A DNA stretch of 64,000 nt from Mycobacterium sp. E2733 (lineage in GTDB: Bacteria > Actinomycetota > Actinomycetes > Mycobacteriales > Mycobacteriaceae), in contig NZ_LZJZ01000015.1 in the NCBI RefSeq assembly GCF_001667585.1, positions 1 to 64,000 on the forward strand, given 5' to 3'. Numbering within the stretch: position 1 is the first letter of the stretch; every line of letters begins with the position of its first letter. The position numbers and the translations under genes are program-made. This document shows, piece after piece, positions 8,702-17,834 of the stretch. The notes under the pieces were generated by a model. That model ran no database searches. It was not told the DNA's origin and saw only the letters and a program-made list of their open reading frames with translations.

Positions 8702-8724
8702 TTACGCTACCTCCCGTAGCGTAA
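8702..8724. promoter_or_regulatory. Perfect inverted repeat upstream of deacylase gene
   Basis: TTACGCTAC (8702-8710) and GTAGCGTAA (8716-8724) are perfect 9-bp inverted arms around CTCCC. Weaker outer arms CGCAGCA (8691-8697) and TGCTGCG (8725-8731) surround them. The site is about 50 bp upstream of the deacylase start and resembles a dimeric-repressor operator. Because TCTTTT follows shortly after, a terminator for the preceding gene is the alternative. Confidence 0.55.
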
Positions 8725-8772
8725 TGCTGCGGGTCTTTTGCGTCTTCAGCCCCTGGCGGCAAGGAGAGTCTC

Positions 8773-10545
8773 ATGTTCGACCTGAAGATCATCGGTGGCA
8801 CCGTCGTCGACGGCACCGGCGCGGAGCGCTACCGCGCTGACGTCGGCATCAAGGACGGCAAGATCGTCGACGTCGTCCGCCGCGCCGCCGCTGACCCCGC
8901 GATGGGCGGCCTGCAGACGGCTGAAGCCTCCGAAACCATCGACGCCACAGGGCGGGTGGTGGCCCCCGGTTTCGTCGACATCCACACCCACTACGACGGC
9001 CAGGTGAGTTGGGACAGCCTCCTCGAACCGTCGAGCGGTCACGGGGTCACCACGGTGGTCACCGGAAACTGCGGCGTCGGCTTCGCCCCGGTCCGGCCCG
9101 GCACCGAGCAGTGGCTGATCGAGCTGATGGAAGGCGTGGAGGACATCCCCGGCACCGCGCTCACCGAGGGCATCACCTGGGGCTGGGAGACCTACCCCGA
9201 GTACCTCGACGCCATCGGCAAGCACAAGTTCGCCGTCGACGTCGGCAGCCAGGTCGCCCACGGCGCCATCCGCGCGTATGCGATGGGCGAGCGCGGCGCC
9301 CGCAACGAGCCGGCTACCCCCGACGACATCGAGGCGATGGGCCGGCTGGTACGGGAAGCGATCGAGGCCGGCGCGCTCGGATTCTCCACCTCCCGCACGA
9401 TGGGGCACCGCGCCATGGACGGCGAACCGGTCCCCGGCACCTACGCGGCCGAGGATGAACTGTTCGGCCTCGGGCGGGCCATGGCCGCCGGCGGGCAAGC
9501 GGTGTTCGAGCTCGCCCCCCAGGGCGCCGCGGGCGAGGACATCGTCGCCCCCAAGAAGGAACTGGAGTGGATGCGCCGGTTGGGCGCCGAGATCGACCGT
9601 CCGGTGTCGTTCGCCCTCATCCAGGTCGACGCCGACCCGAACCTGTGGCGCGAGATGCTGGATCTGTCCGCGGACGCGCACGCGGCGGGCGCCCGCCTGT
9701 ACCCCCAGATCGCCGCGCGCCCCTTCGGCATGATGATCGGATTCCAGGGCCACCACGGCTTCAGCCACCGGCCCACCTACCGCCGGCTGCAGGCCGAATG
9801 TAGCCGCGAGGAACTCGCGCAGCGCCTGGCCGACCCCGCGGTGAAGGCCGCGATCCTGTCCGAGGACGACCTGCCGCCCGACCCGACCCTGTTGTTCGAC
9901 GGCATGTTCGCCCTGGTTCAGCACTCGCTCGGCCGGCTGTACGCGCTCGGCGATCCGCCCGACTACGAGCCCACCCCGGACCGCACCGTCGCTGCCATCG
10001 CCAAGGCCCGCGGCGAGGACCCGCTGTCCACCCTCTACGACCTGATGCTCGAGTCGGACGCGACCGCCATGCTGATGCTGCCGCTCTATAACTACGCCGA
10101 CGGCAACTGCGATGCCATCCGCGAGATGCTGTTGCACCCCGCCGGGGTGCTCGGCCTGTCCGACGGCGGCGCCCACTGCGGAATGATCTGTGACGCTTCG
10201 TATCCCACGTTCCTGCTGACCCACTGGGCGCGGGACCGCCGCCGCGGCGAGAAGCTGTCGCTGGAATACGTGATCCGCAAGCAGGCCCGCGACACCGCCC
10301 ACCTCTTCGGCCTCACCGATCGCGGCACCATCGAACCGGGCAAGAAGGCCGACATCAACGTCATTGACATGGACGCCCTCACCCTGCATCCCGCGGCGAT
10401 GGCGTGGGACCTGCCCGCCGGAGGCAACCGGATCCTACAGGGAGCCAGCGGATATGCGGCCATGGTCGTGAGCGGTACCGTGACCCGGCGCGACGACGTC
10501 GACACCGGGGCGCGTCCGGGGCGTTTGGTGCGCGGAGCGCGTTAA
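8773..10545 (+). CDS. N-acyl-D-amino-acid deacylase-like amidohydrolase
   Basis: 590 residues. Metal-dependent amidohydrolase of the D-aminoacylase group. It opens with [15 protein letters not shown], has the zinc-binding [10 protein letters not shown] near residue 73, [10 protein letters not shown] near 98, SDGGAHCGM near 463 carrying the late active-site Asp/His, and the closing [17 protein letters not shown] segment. Such enzymes hydrolyse N-acyl-D-amino acids or related cyclic amides; the true substrate here is unknown. The start follows a strong AAGGAG site. The Rieske oxygenase gene starts 10 bp downstream, indicating an operon. Confidence 0.88.
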   Translation: MFDLKIIGGTVVDGTGAERYRADVGIKDGKIVDVVRRAAADPAMGGLQTAEASETIDATGRVVAPGFVDIHTHYDGQVSWDSLLEPSSGHGVTTVVTGNCGVGFAPVRPGTEQWLIELMEGVEDIPGTALTEGITWGWETYPEYLDAIGKHKFAVDVGSQVAHGAIRAYAMGERGARNEPATPDDIEAMGRLVREAIEAGALGFSTSRTMGHRAMDGEPVPGTYAAEDELFGLGRAMAAGGQAVFELAPQGAAGEDIVAPKKELEWMRRLGAEIDRPVSFALIQVDADPNLWREMLDLSADAHAAGARLYPQIAARPFGMMIGFQGHHGFSHRPTYRRLQAECSREELAQRLADPAVKAAILSEDDLPPDPTLLFDGMFALVQHSLGRLYALGDPPDYEPTPDRTVAAIAKARGEDPLSTLYDLMLESDATAMLMLPLYNYADGNCDAIREMLLHPAGVLGLSDGGAHCGMICDASYPTFLLTHWARDRRRGEKLSLEYVIRKQARDTAHLFGLTDRGTIEPGKKADINVIDMDALTLHPAAMAWDLPAGGNRILQGASGYAAMVVSGTVTRRDDVDTGARPGRLVRGAR

Positions 10546-10555
10546 GGCTCCGGGT

Positions 10556-11884
10556 ATGAACGCGCCCGCCGGCAACCCGACCCGCAGCCGCGACGAGGAC
10601 GCCATCGGCACTCCGCCGGAAAGCCCCACCCTGGTGCCGGCGCAGCGGTATTACTCGCCCGAGTTCGCCGCGCTCGAGGTCGAACGGATGTGGCCGAAGG
10701 TCTGGCAGCTCGCCTGCATGGTCGGCCACGTCGCCGAGCCGGGCGACTACTTCGAATACCGCTGCGGCCCATACGGCGTACTGATCGTGCGCGGTGACGA
10801 CGGGGTGCTGCGCGCCTTCCAGAACGCCTGCCGCCACCGCGGCAACTCGGTCTGCGTGGGCTCCGGTTCGGGCCTGCGGGAGCTCAAGTGCGGCTATCAC
10901 GGGTGGACCTGGGATTTGGCGGGCATGCTCAAGCGGGTGCCCAACCGCAAGGGTTTCGGGTCGCTGAAAATGTCCGACTTCCCGCTGGTGCCGGTCCGGG
11001 TGGATACCTGGGAGGAACTCGTTTTTGTCAATCTCGACCTCGAGGCGATGCCGCTGGCCGAGTACCTGGAGGCGTTGCCCGGGGACATCGCCTGGTGCCG
11101 GCTGAGCGACTTCCGCTGCTATGCCACGCTGACCGTGGAGGTCGACGCGAACTGGAAGACGATCGCCGACGGCTACAGCGAGACCTACCACATTCAGACG
11201 CTGCACCCGGAATTGCTGCGTTGTGTCGACGACATCCATGCGCCCCAACAGATCTGGGGTCACACCGGAAAGTCCGACCAACCCTACGGCGTGCAGAGTC
11301 CACGCTTCGACGGGGCGCTGAGCGACGAAGAGGTTTGGGACGCCTACGTTTACACGCAGGGGGCGCTCATGGGCGCCGCCGAAGGCACCCCTTTTCCCAG
11401 CGGCGAACGCCGGCCCGGGCAGACGGTCCAGGACCTGATCGCCGCGTACACCAGGGCATTCGCCGCCACCCGCGGGGTGGACCTCGATTGGGCCGACACG
11501 GACCGGATCACCCGCCTCCACCAGTACAACGTCTTCCCGAACATGACCCTGCTGGCCAACGCCGATCACCTGACGGTCATGTGCTCGCGCCCCGGCCCGG
11601 ATCCCGATAGGGGCGAGTTGGTCATGTTCTTGAACACGCGGGTGCCGCCGGGCGCCGCGCGCGCCAAGCCGACGGATGTCCGGGTCACCGCCGGTGAGGC
11701 CGAGCCCGGCGTCGTGCTCACCCAGGACATCCAGGTGCTCGCGGGCCTGCAGCGCGGCATGCATCAGCCGGGTTTCACCCATCTGGTGTTGTCCAGCGAG
11801 GAACGGCGCGTCATCAACATGCACCGCAACCTGGAGCGTTATCTGGACCTACCCCAGTCTGAGCGGATGAGCGCTCAATCGTGA
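10556..11884 (+). CDS. Rieske [2Fe-2S] ring-hydroxylating oxygenase, alpha subunit
   Basis: 442 residues. The Rieske cluster ligands are Cys92-x-His94 (ACRHRGN) and Cys112-x2-His115 (CGYHGW). The mononuclear iron histidines are His212 and His217 in ETYHIQTLHPEL, with the expected H-x4-H spacing. This architecture belongs to aromatic-ring or alkyl oxygenase alpha subunits that need a separate ferredoxin or reductase, and none is encoded next to it. It follows the deacylase by 10 bp, so both are probably co-transcribed for a catabolic pathway whose substrate is not identifiable. The 3' end overlaps the convergent regulator gene by 10 bp. Confidence 0.9.
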   Translation: MNAPAGNPTRSRDEDAIGTPPESPTLVPAQRYYSPEFAALEVERMWPKVWQLACMVGHVAEPGDYFEYRCGPYGVLIVRGDDGVLRAFQNACRHRGNSVCVGSGSGLRELKCGYHGWTWDLAGMLKRVPNRKGFGSLKMSDFPLVPVRVDTWEELVFVNLDLEAMPLAEYLEALPGDIAWCRLSDFRCYATLTVEVDANWKTIADGYSETYHIQTLHPELLRCVDDIHAPQQIWGHTGKSDQPYGVQSPRFDGALSDEEVWDAYVYTQGALMGAAEGTPFPSGERRPGQTVQDLIAAYTRAFAATRGVDLDWADTDRITRLHQYNVFPNMTLLANADHLTVMCSRPGPDPDRGELVMFLNTRVPPGAARAKPTDVRVTAGEAEPGVVLTQDIQVLAGLQRGMHQPGFTHLVLSSEERRVINMHRNLERYLDLPQSERMSAQS

Positions 11885-14800
11885 CGTGCCGCCTCTTGGG
11901 CGAGTTGGACGCGGGAAGAAAGACCAAGCTTGGTGTAGACGTGCGTGAGGTGGGTTTCGACGGTGCGTGGTGAAATGAAAAGCCTTGCGGCGATGTCCTT
12001 GTTGCCCAAGCCCGTACTGACGAGCCGGACGACATCCAGCTCGGTAGGGGTGAGCGAAGCCCAGCCGGTAGACGGGCGTTTGCGTTCGCCGCGGCCGCGC
12101 TGGGCGTAGGCGATCGCTTCCTTGGTCACCAACGCGGCGCCCTCGGCATATGCGGTGTCGAAGTCGTTCTGGCCCAGAGCATCCCGGAGTGTGGCGTCCG
12201 ACGCTTCGCGGTCGGCGCGGTAGATCTCATACGCCACCTCGCCGGTGCGCTTCCGGAGGGCCTCCGCCGCGCCGAGAAACCGGGCCGCCTCGCGGTAGCT
12301 TTCGGCATGCGCGGCGAGCCGAGCAAGAAGGTCGAAGATGTCGGGCACACCCAGCTGAGCTCCGATGTCGTTTGCGCATGCGAGCGCCTCTTGCAGATCA
12401 CGCTCCGCCGCTTCCGCGTCGCCCTCGGCGAACGCCACCCGAGCACGGACAATCAGCGCCTTCATCCGGAAGAATCCGGCGGTCGCCGACACGGCTTGAT
12501 CGGCGGAGGGCCGAGCCGCAACGACATTGCCTGCCGCAAGCTCGGTTTCGGCTCTCCATCCCATGTTCGTCATCAGAAACCCGACGTCCGGTAGGCGGCC
12601 GTAGGCCTGTGTAAGCGCGTCCTTGGCGGCCGCGACGTCGCCGCCGACCAGGTGTGCGTTACTCAACGTCAGATAGCCGAGTCCCTCGATCACCGTTCCG
12701 AGCTCGTCGGCGGACTCGATGGCGGCCTCCGCTGCAGCTCGCGCCGCGGCCGTCTTGCCCTGCCACCCAAGGTTGAAGCTCATCGTGATGAGTGCGTTAA
12801 ACCTGCACAACGGGTCGCCGGCCGCATCGGCGTCGGCAATCGACTCCCGTAACCCCACTTCGGCGCCGGCCAGGTCGCCCAACACCGCGCGCGCCCCGCC
12901 TATACCCCACACGCGGCACTGCCCCGAGGCAAACCGGTCACCGATCGCATCGGCTAGGTCGCGTCCTTCTTCCCCGGCAGCTAGCGCGGCTCTCGCATCG
13001 CCGGCCATCATCGCCGCGTACGCCTGAAAGCCCAGCAGCTGGCTCAGCCTCCATTTGTCCTCCAGGGCCCGTGCCAGCTCGATGGCCTCGGCGAAGTAGG
13101 TTGCCGCTTCTTCGGCATCGAAGGCGGCTGTACCACAGCAGGCGGTGAGGGCGCGGAGCAGCAAGGCGGGGTCGTCCAGTTGACGAGCGATGGCCAGGGC
13201 TTCGTTGGCTTGCTCCTTACGCTCGGGCACGCCCACCCAGCCGTCGAGCAGAGCCGCGTCGGCCAGCGCTCGCGCCAGCACCGCAGGCGCGACGCCGCGG
13301 TCAACGGTGTCAAGGTCGACCAGTGCCGAATCGAGCCAACTCAGCCCTTCGCGCAGCCGTCCCCGAGTTAGCCACAAAGGCTGCAATGACGACGCCATCT
13401 GTAATGCCGGCTCAATGTCAAAGTTGTCCCGGCTCCAGGCGAAAGCGGCCCGTAAATTGTCGATCTCGGTTTCTACTTGCTCGACGCGTCGCTGGTGGCC
13501 TGTGGCCGCCGGCGCATCAAGCTGGGCGGCTACGGCCGTGTAGTAGTCGCGGTGACGTGAGCGCACGGTGTCGGCGTCACCGGACTCCCCGAGCTTTTCC
13601 AAGGCGTACTGGCGCACGGTCTCTAGCAGCCGATACCGCGTTCGACCGCCGGTGTTGTCCGCCACCACCAGCGACTTGTCCACCAGCAACGTGAGCTGAT
13701 CGAGCACCTGGTAGCGCTCCACCTCGGTGCCGCCGGCGACGGCTCGGGCGGCGGAGAGGTCAAATCCGCCCATGAACGGCGCGAGCCGTCGGAACAACAC
13801 ACGCTCGGATTCGGTCAACAACGCGTGCGACCAATCGACCGAAGCGCGCAATGTCTGCTGGCGGCGGACCGAGGTGCGCCCCCCTCCGGTCAACAACCGG
13901 AACCGGTCATTCAGGCTCGTGACGATCTCTTCGAGCGACAACGCCCGCACTCGGGCCGCGGCCAGTTCGATGGCCAGCGGCATGCCGTCGATGCGACGGC
14001 AAATCTCCCTTACTGTATCGACGGCGTCTTCGGTCATGGTGAAATCGGATCTCGTCCGGTGGGCCCGGTCGACGAACAACTCGATGGCCTCGTCCTCCAA
14101 AGAGAGGGACGGCACCCGCCGAATCACCTCGCCGGCCACCCCGATCGGCTCACGACTCGTTGCCAGCAGCGTCAGTTCCGGGCAGGCGCTCAGTACGGCG
14201 GTGGCCAGTTCGGCGACGGCGTCCAAAAGATGCTCACAGTTGTCGAGCAGCACCAACATCCGGCGCTCTCCTACGAACCGCGTGACCATGTCGGTAGTGG
14301 AGCGACCTGGCTGATCCACGAGGCCGAGGGCATCGGTCATCGCAACCGGCACCAAGTAGGGGTCGGCGATCGGAGCCAGGTCGACGTACCACACACCATC
14401 GCCGAACTCGGAGGCGATCTGGCCCGCTACCTGTATAGCGAGCCGGGTTTTGCCCACACCTCCCGTGCCGGTCAAGGTCACCAACCGATTGGCGGCCAAA
14501 ATCTCGCGCACGTCATCGATCTCCGTGCCGCGGCCGACGAAACTCGTCAGCTGTACCGGCAAATGCTCAGCGGCAACGGCTTTCGTCCGAAGCGGCGGGA
14601 AGTCGTTGCGGATATCCGGGTGGCACAGCTGCATCACCCGTTCGGGACGGGCGACGCCGCGAAGTTCGTGCCTGCCGAGATCGGTCAGCCACGCGTCTAG
14701 CGGAAGCGCGTCGACGACCAAATCCTCGGTGGTGCCGGACAGCACTGTTTGGCCTCCGTGCGCGAGATCGCGCAGCCGGGCAGTCCTGTTGATCGTCGGA

Positions 14801-15192
14801 CCGATGTAGTTGCCTTCATCGCGCAACTGAACCTCGCCGGTGTGCAATCCGATGCGTAATCGGATCGGCGACAACGGCGCACGCTGCAACTCCAAAGCGA
14901 AGGCAGCCGCCTCGCTCGCCCGGGCGAACGCGACAACGAAGCTGTCGCCCTCACCCTGTTCGACCGGCCGCACCCCGCCATATACGGCCAACAGGTCGGT
15001 AAGCGTGCGGTCCAACCGAGCGACGGCAGCCGTCATATCCTCGGGTTTGGTCTCCCACAGCCGGGTCGAGCCCTCGACATCGGCCAGCAGCAGCGTCACC
15101 GTCCCGGTCGGCAGCTCGCTCACGCCCAACTCACTCCGTTGATCAGTTTCGGTCATGCTAGCCAGCATCGCGGGCCCGAGCGTCGCAAACAT
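11875..15192 (-). CDS. Giant LuxR-family regulator: class III cyclase + NTPase + HTH
   Basis: 1105 residues. Residues ~25-190 form a class III nucleotide cyclase homology domain: LLLADVEGSTRLWE with the metal Asp, QGEGDSFVVAF, and NYIGPTINRTARL with the catalytic Asn and Arg. An NB-ARC/AAA-like ATPase follows (P-loop TGTGGVGKTRLA near 246; LVLLDNCEHL near 310), then about 550 residues of TPR-like helices. The last ~60 residues form a LuxR helix-turn-helix (LTPTELDVVRLVSTG through SPRTVETHLTHVYTKLGLSS). M. tuberculosis relatives include Rv0386, Rv1358 and Rv2488c. The purine-specifying Lys-Asp pair of adenylate cyclases appears as Gln-Asn, as reported for Rv0386. In-frame ATGs at 15165 and 15156 are alternative starts. 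It is divergent from the P450 gene. Confidence 0.9.
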   Translation of the reverse strand: MFATLGPAMLASMTETDQRSELGVSELPTGTVTLLLADVEGSTRLWETKPEDMTAAVARLDRTLTDLLAVYGGVRPVEQGEGDSFVVAFARASEAAAFALELQRAPLSPIRLRIGLHTGEVQLRDEGNYIGPTINRTARLRDLAHGGQTVLSGTTEDLVVDALPLDAWLTDLGRHELRGVARPERVMQLCHPDIRNDFPPLRTKAVAAEHLPVQLTSFVGRGTEIDDVREILAANRLVTLTGTGGVGKTRLAIQVAGQIASEFGDGVWYVDLAPIADPYLVPVAMTDALGLVDQPGRSTTDMVTRFVGERRMLVLLDNCEHLLDAVAELATAVLSACPELTLLATSREPIGVAGEVIRRVPSLSLEDEAIELFVDRAHRTRSDFTMTEDAVDTVREICRRIDGMPLAIELAAARVRALSLEEIVTSLNDRFRLLTGGGRTSVRRQQTLRASVDWSHALLTESERVLFRRLAPFMGGFDLSAARAVAGGTEVERYQVLDQLTLLVDKSLVVADNTGGRTRYRLLETVRQYALEKLGESGDADTVRSRHRDYYTAVAAQLDAPAATGHQRRVEQVETEIDNLRAAFAWSRDNFDIEPALQMASSLQPLWLTRGRLREGLSWLDSALVDLDTVDRGVAPAVLARALADAALLDGWVGVPERKEQANEALAIARQLDDPALLLRALTACCGTAAFDAEEAATYFAEAIELARALEDKWRLSQLLGFQAYAAMMAGDARAALAAGEEGRDLADAIGDRFASGQCRVWGIGGARAVLGDLAGAEVGLRESIADADAAGDPLCRFNALITMSFNLGWQGKTAAARAAAEAAIESADELGTVIEGLGYLTLSNAHLVGGDVAAAKDALTQAYGRLPDVGFLMTNMGWRAETELAAGNVVAARPSADQAVSATAGFFRMKALIVRARVAFAEGDAEAAERDLQEALACANDIGAQLGVPDIFDLLARLAAHAESYREAARFLGAAEALRKRTGEVAYEIYRADREASDATLRDALGQNDFDTAYAEGAALVTKEAIAYAQRGRGERKRPSTGWASLTPTELDVVRLVSTGLGNKDIAARLFISPRTVETHLTHVYTKLGLSSRVQLAQEAARHD

Positions 15193-15376
15193 CAGGGAAA
15201 TCTCGTAACCCGTCGCCGCTGACCAGTCGGTTTGCCCAAGCCCACTACGCCACCGCCCAGTGGCAGCCGGGATCGCGGGTCAGAGAATGGACCGCCCTTT
15301 TCCGAGTTCTCCCCGATGGAGTGTCACTCCGCAAATCGCATTGTCGAGGGGACGAGGTCCGATCAGGAGGAACGCC

Positions 15377-16615
15377 ATGACCACCGCCGTCGACCGATCG
15401 AGTTGCCCGAGCGTTTTCGACGCCGGGCTACCGACGATCAACTACGGGGATGCCCAGCATCCCGACGAAGCCCACGCGATCATCAGTGCGGCCCGCGAGA
15501 ACGCGCCGATCGCGATCGGGCCATACGGGCCCGAGCTGCTGACCTACGATCTCGTGCACACCGCGCTCCGCGACCCGCGATTCCGGGTGCCACAAGGGAT
15601 GTTCCTTGCCGCGCAAGGCATCACCAGCGGCCCACTATGGGACCGCCTTGCCACCAACATCCTCAGTCTCGACGGCCAAGAGCATCACCGGCTGCGCCGC
15701 CTGGTCTCCAAAGCCTTCACCCCCAGGGCGACCGAACGGCTGCGCACGACGATCATCGACATCATCAGCGGACTCGTTGACCGCCACAGCGCCAAGGGCC
15801 ACTGCGACGTGGTCACCGACATCGCCCGCCAATATCCGATTCCGGTCATCTGCGCGCTACTTGGCGCACCACCCGAGGACTGGGAACTGTTCTCCGACTG
15901 GACCGACGACATCTTGGAGGCCTTCGGCTGGAACGCGGAAAGCCAGACACCCACGATCCTGGCCTCCTGGGCAGCCCTTGACGCCTACATCGACGACATG
16001 ATCGCGCGGCGGCGCCACACATTGACCGATGACCTGATCTCCGAGCTGATACGCGCCGAAGACGACGGCGATCGCCTCAGCACCGACGAACTCCGCATGC
16101 TCGTCGCCTCGCTACTAATGGCGGGCACCGACACCACCCGCCTCCAACTGGGTGGCGCGGTGCACGCGCTGTGCGATCACCCCGACCAATGGGCACTCCT
16201 GGGCCGGCATCCAGAGCTCGCAGTCAGTGCCGTCCGTGAGCTCATACGCCATTCACCCATTACATTCGTCACATTGCGCGTCGCCACCGAGGATGTCGAA
16301 CTCGCCGGCATCAAGATCCCCGCCGGAACAATAGTCGTCGTCAACACCGGCGCGGCCAACCGCGACCCAGCCGTCTGCGACAACCCCGACCGTCTCGACA
16401 TCAGCCGCACAGGTGCCCCACCGATCCAGACGTTCGGTGGCGGAATGCACTACTGCCTGGGAGCCAACCTTGCCCGCCTCGAGTTGGCCGAAGCGCTGAT
16501 TGTGATTACGCGGCGCATGCCCAACGCCCGCCGCACCGGTGCGGCCCCTTGGAAACCGGTGAACGCGCTAGGCGGGCCCATCACCTTGCCCATCGAATTC
16601 GATGTCGCGCACTGA
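15377..16615 (+). CDS. Cytochrome P450
   Basis: 412 residues from the ATG at 15377, preceded by AGGAGGAA; longer upstream frames lack a ribosome binding site. It is a soluble bacterial P450 with the I-helix oxygen-binding motif MAGTDTTR near residue 247, the K-helix E-x2-R in RELIRHSP near 286, and the haem-binding loop FGGGMHYCLGAN with the thiolate ligand Cys360. The distal H-helix DGQEHHRLRRLVSKAF is also typical. The substrate is unknown and no ferredoxin gene is adjacent. The 184-bp region shared with the divergent cyclase/LuxR regulator suggests regulation by that protein. Confidence 0.93.
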   Translation: MTTAVDRSSCPSVFDAGLPTINYGDAQHPDEAHAIISAARENAPIAIGPYGPELLTYDLVHTALRDPRFRVPQGMFLAAQGITSGPLWDRLATNILSLDGQEHHRLRRLVSKAFTPRATERLRTTIIDIISGLVDRHSAKGHCDVVTDIARQYPIPVICALLGAPPEDWELFSDWTDDILEAFGWNAESQTPTILASWAALDAYIDDMIARRRHTLTDDLISELIRAEDDGDRLSTDELRMLVASLLMAGTDTTRLQLGGAVHALCDHPDQWALLGRHPELAVSAVRELIRHSPITFVTLRVATEDVELAGIKIPAGTIVVVNTGAANRDPAVCDNPDRLDISRTGAPPIQTFGGGMHYCLGANLARLELAEALIVITRRMPNARRTGAAPWKPVNALGGPITLPIEFDVAH

Positions 16616-16759
16616 GCCCGGCTGTACTCTGGGCGCGGTATCCGCGGGGTACCTCGACCTACCGACGTCCCGCAACGACGCGACGAAGTGCCACTCGACG
16701 AAGATAATTCGTGTAGACACGCCGTAATCGGCCCGATGCGATTTAGAATCCGTTTCGTG

Positions 16760-17137
16760 ATGACCCCGTCAAACCCGTGGGGGGACGACAGAGGGCAACT
16801 CGCGCATCATCTGCAGATGCGATATCAACCACTCGCGCGACGACGCGCGCGGCGAATGTGCCAGAACTTCGAGCGCGTCGGCGTCCGGACGGCGCCCGAC
16901 CGCGTGCAGGAGATGCTGGCGGGTGCGCCGCTTGCGGCAGATGAAGTAGTGGACGTCAATTTCGCGCTGATAGCGCTGCGGTTCGACCGTGAAACGCGCG
17001 CCGCGCGATACAAGCGGCTGAAGCGGCAGGGCACCCGCTCGATGTTGTTCGCCGGCTTGGTCCTGGTGGTGTTGAACCTCCTGATGTGCATGGCTTACGT
17101 TCTGCTGAATCTGGCGGAGCAGGGCACGCCTCTGTGA
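16760..17137 (+). CDS. Small membrane-anchored protein of unknown function
   Basis: About 125 residues from the ATG at 16760; an in-frame start at 16688 is possible. The N-terminal two thirds are Arg-rich and helical (RYQPLARRRARRMCQNF, then ALIALRFDRETRAARYKRL), followed by one C-terminal hydrophobic segment (MLFAGLVLVVLNLLMCMAYVLL) and a short polar end. It is not a recognised family. It is probably a tail-anchored inner-membrane protein with a cytoplasmic N-terminus. It ends 16 bp before the convergent response-regulator gene. Confidence 0.55.
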   Translation: MTPSNPWGDDRGQLAHHLQMRYQPLARRRARRMCQNFERVGVRTAPDRVQEMLAGAPLAADEVVDVNFALIALRFDRETRAARYKRLKRQGTRSMLFAGLVLVVLNLLMCMAYVLLNLAEQGTPL

Positions 17138-17153
17138 TCCGCCGAAGTCTCCT

Positions 17154-17834
17154 TCAGCGCGGGACGACGATGCCGTTGTCGTATGCGTAGACGATCGCCG
17201 CGGCGCGGTCCCGCAGGTCGAGCTTTCCGAAGATCCGGCCGATATGGCTCTTGACCGTGACGCCGGAGATGCAGAGTTGGTCGGCGATCTCGGCGTTGGA
17301 AAGGCCCCTGCCTATCAAGGTCAGAACGTCGAGCTCGCGAGTGGTCAACTCGCCGATAGCGGTGCCACGCGGCCCCGGTGCGGCTTTGCGGTAGGTGGTG
17401 AGGACGCGCGCGGTGACCGCGGGATCGAGATAGCTGTCGCCCCGGGCGACCGCGCGCACGGCGCGAATCAGTTCCTCGGCGGACGAGTCCTTGAGCACAA
17501 ACCCGGCCGCACCCGAGCGCAGCGCCTCGGACAGCAGCTCGTCCTCGTTGAATGTGGTCAGCGCCAGCACCGGCGGCGTGCCTCCGAGCCTGCGAGTCGC
17601 CTCGATGCCGTCGACTCGGCGCATGCGCAGATCCATCACCACGACGTCGGGTCGGTGTTCGGCCACCGCGGCCGGCACCTCGTCACCGTCGGAGCATTCA
17701 GCGACGATGACGAAGCCGTCCTTGCGCCTCAAGATCCGGCGCAGTCCCGAGCGCACCAAGTCTTGGTCGTCGACGAGCAGGACGGTGATCTCGGGGGTCT
17801 CCGGGCTATGCGGGATCACGCCTTGCACCACCAC
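17154..17834 (-). CDS. NarL/DesR-type response regulator
   Basis: 226 residues. Receiver domain with the acidic pair in VLLVDDQDLVRSG, phospho-acceptor Asp in VVVMDLRMRRVDG, Thr in LALTTFNEDEL and Lys in GFVLKDSSAEEL. A C-terminal LuxR-type helix-turn-helix follows (LTTRELDVLTLIGRGLSNAEIA, then GVTVKSHIGRIF). The start overlaps the end of the histidine kinase gene by 19 bp, giving a coupled kinase/regulator pair. GTG codons at 17834 and 17819 are both possible starts. The promoter between the kinase and the divergent transporter operon is its most likely local target. Confidence 0.9.
   Translation of the reverse strand: MVVQGVIPHSPETPEITVLLVDDQDLVRSGLRRILRRKDGFVIVAECSDGDEVPAAVAEHRPDVVVMDLRMRRVDGIEATRRLGGTPPVLALTTFNEDELLSEALRSGAAGFVLKDSSAEELIRAVRAVARGDSYLDPAVTARVLTTYRKAAPGPRGTAIGELTTRELDVLTLIGRGLSNAEIADQLCISGVTVKSHIGRIFGKLDLRDRAAAIVYAYDNGIVVPR

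Noticed and set aside
8746..10389. 547-codon minus-strand frame opposite the deacylase
   Set aside because: The deacylase has a full set of amidohydrolase motifs on the plus strand; this is its shadow.
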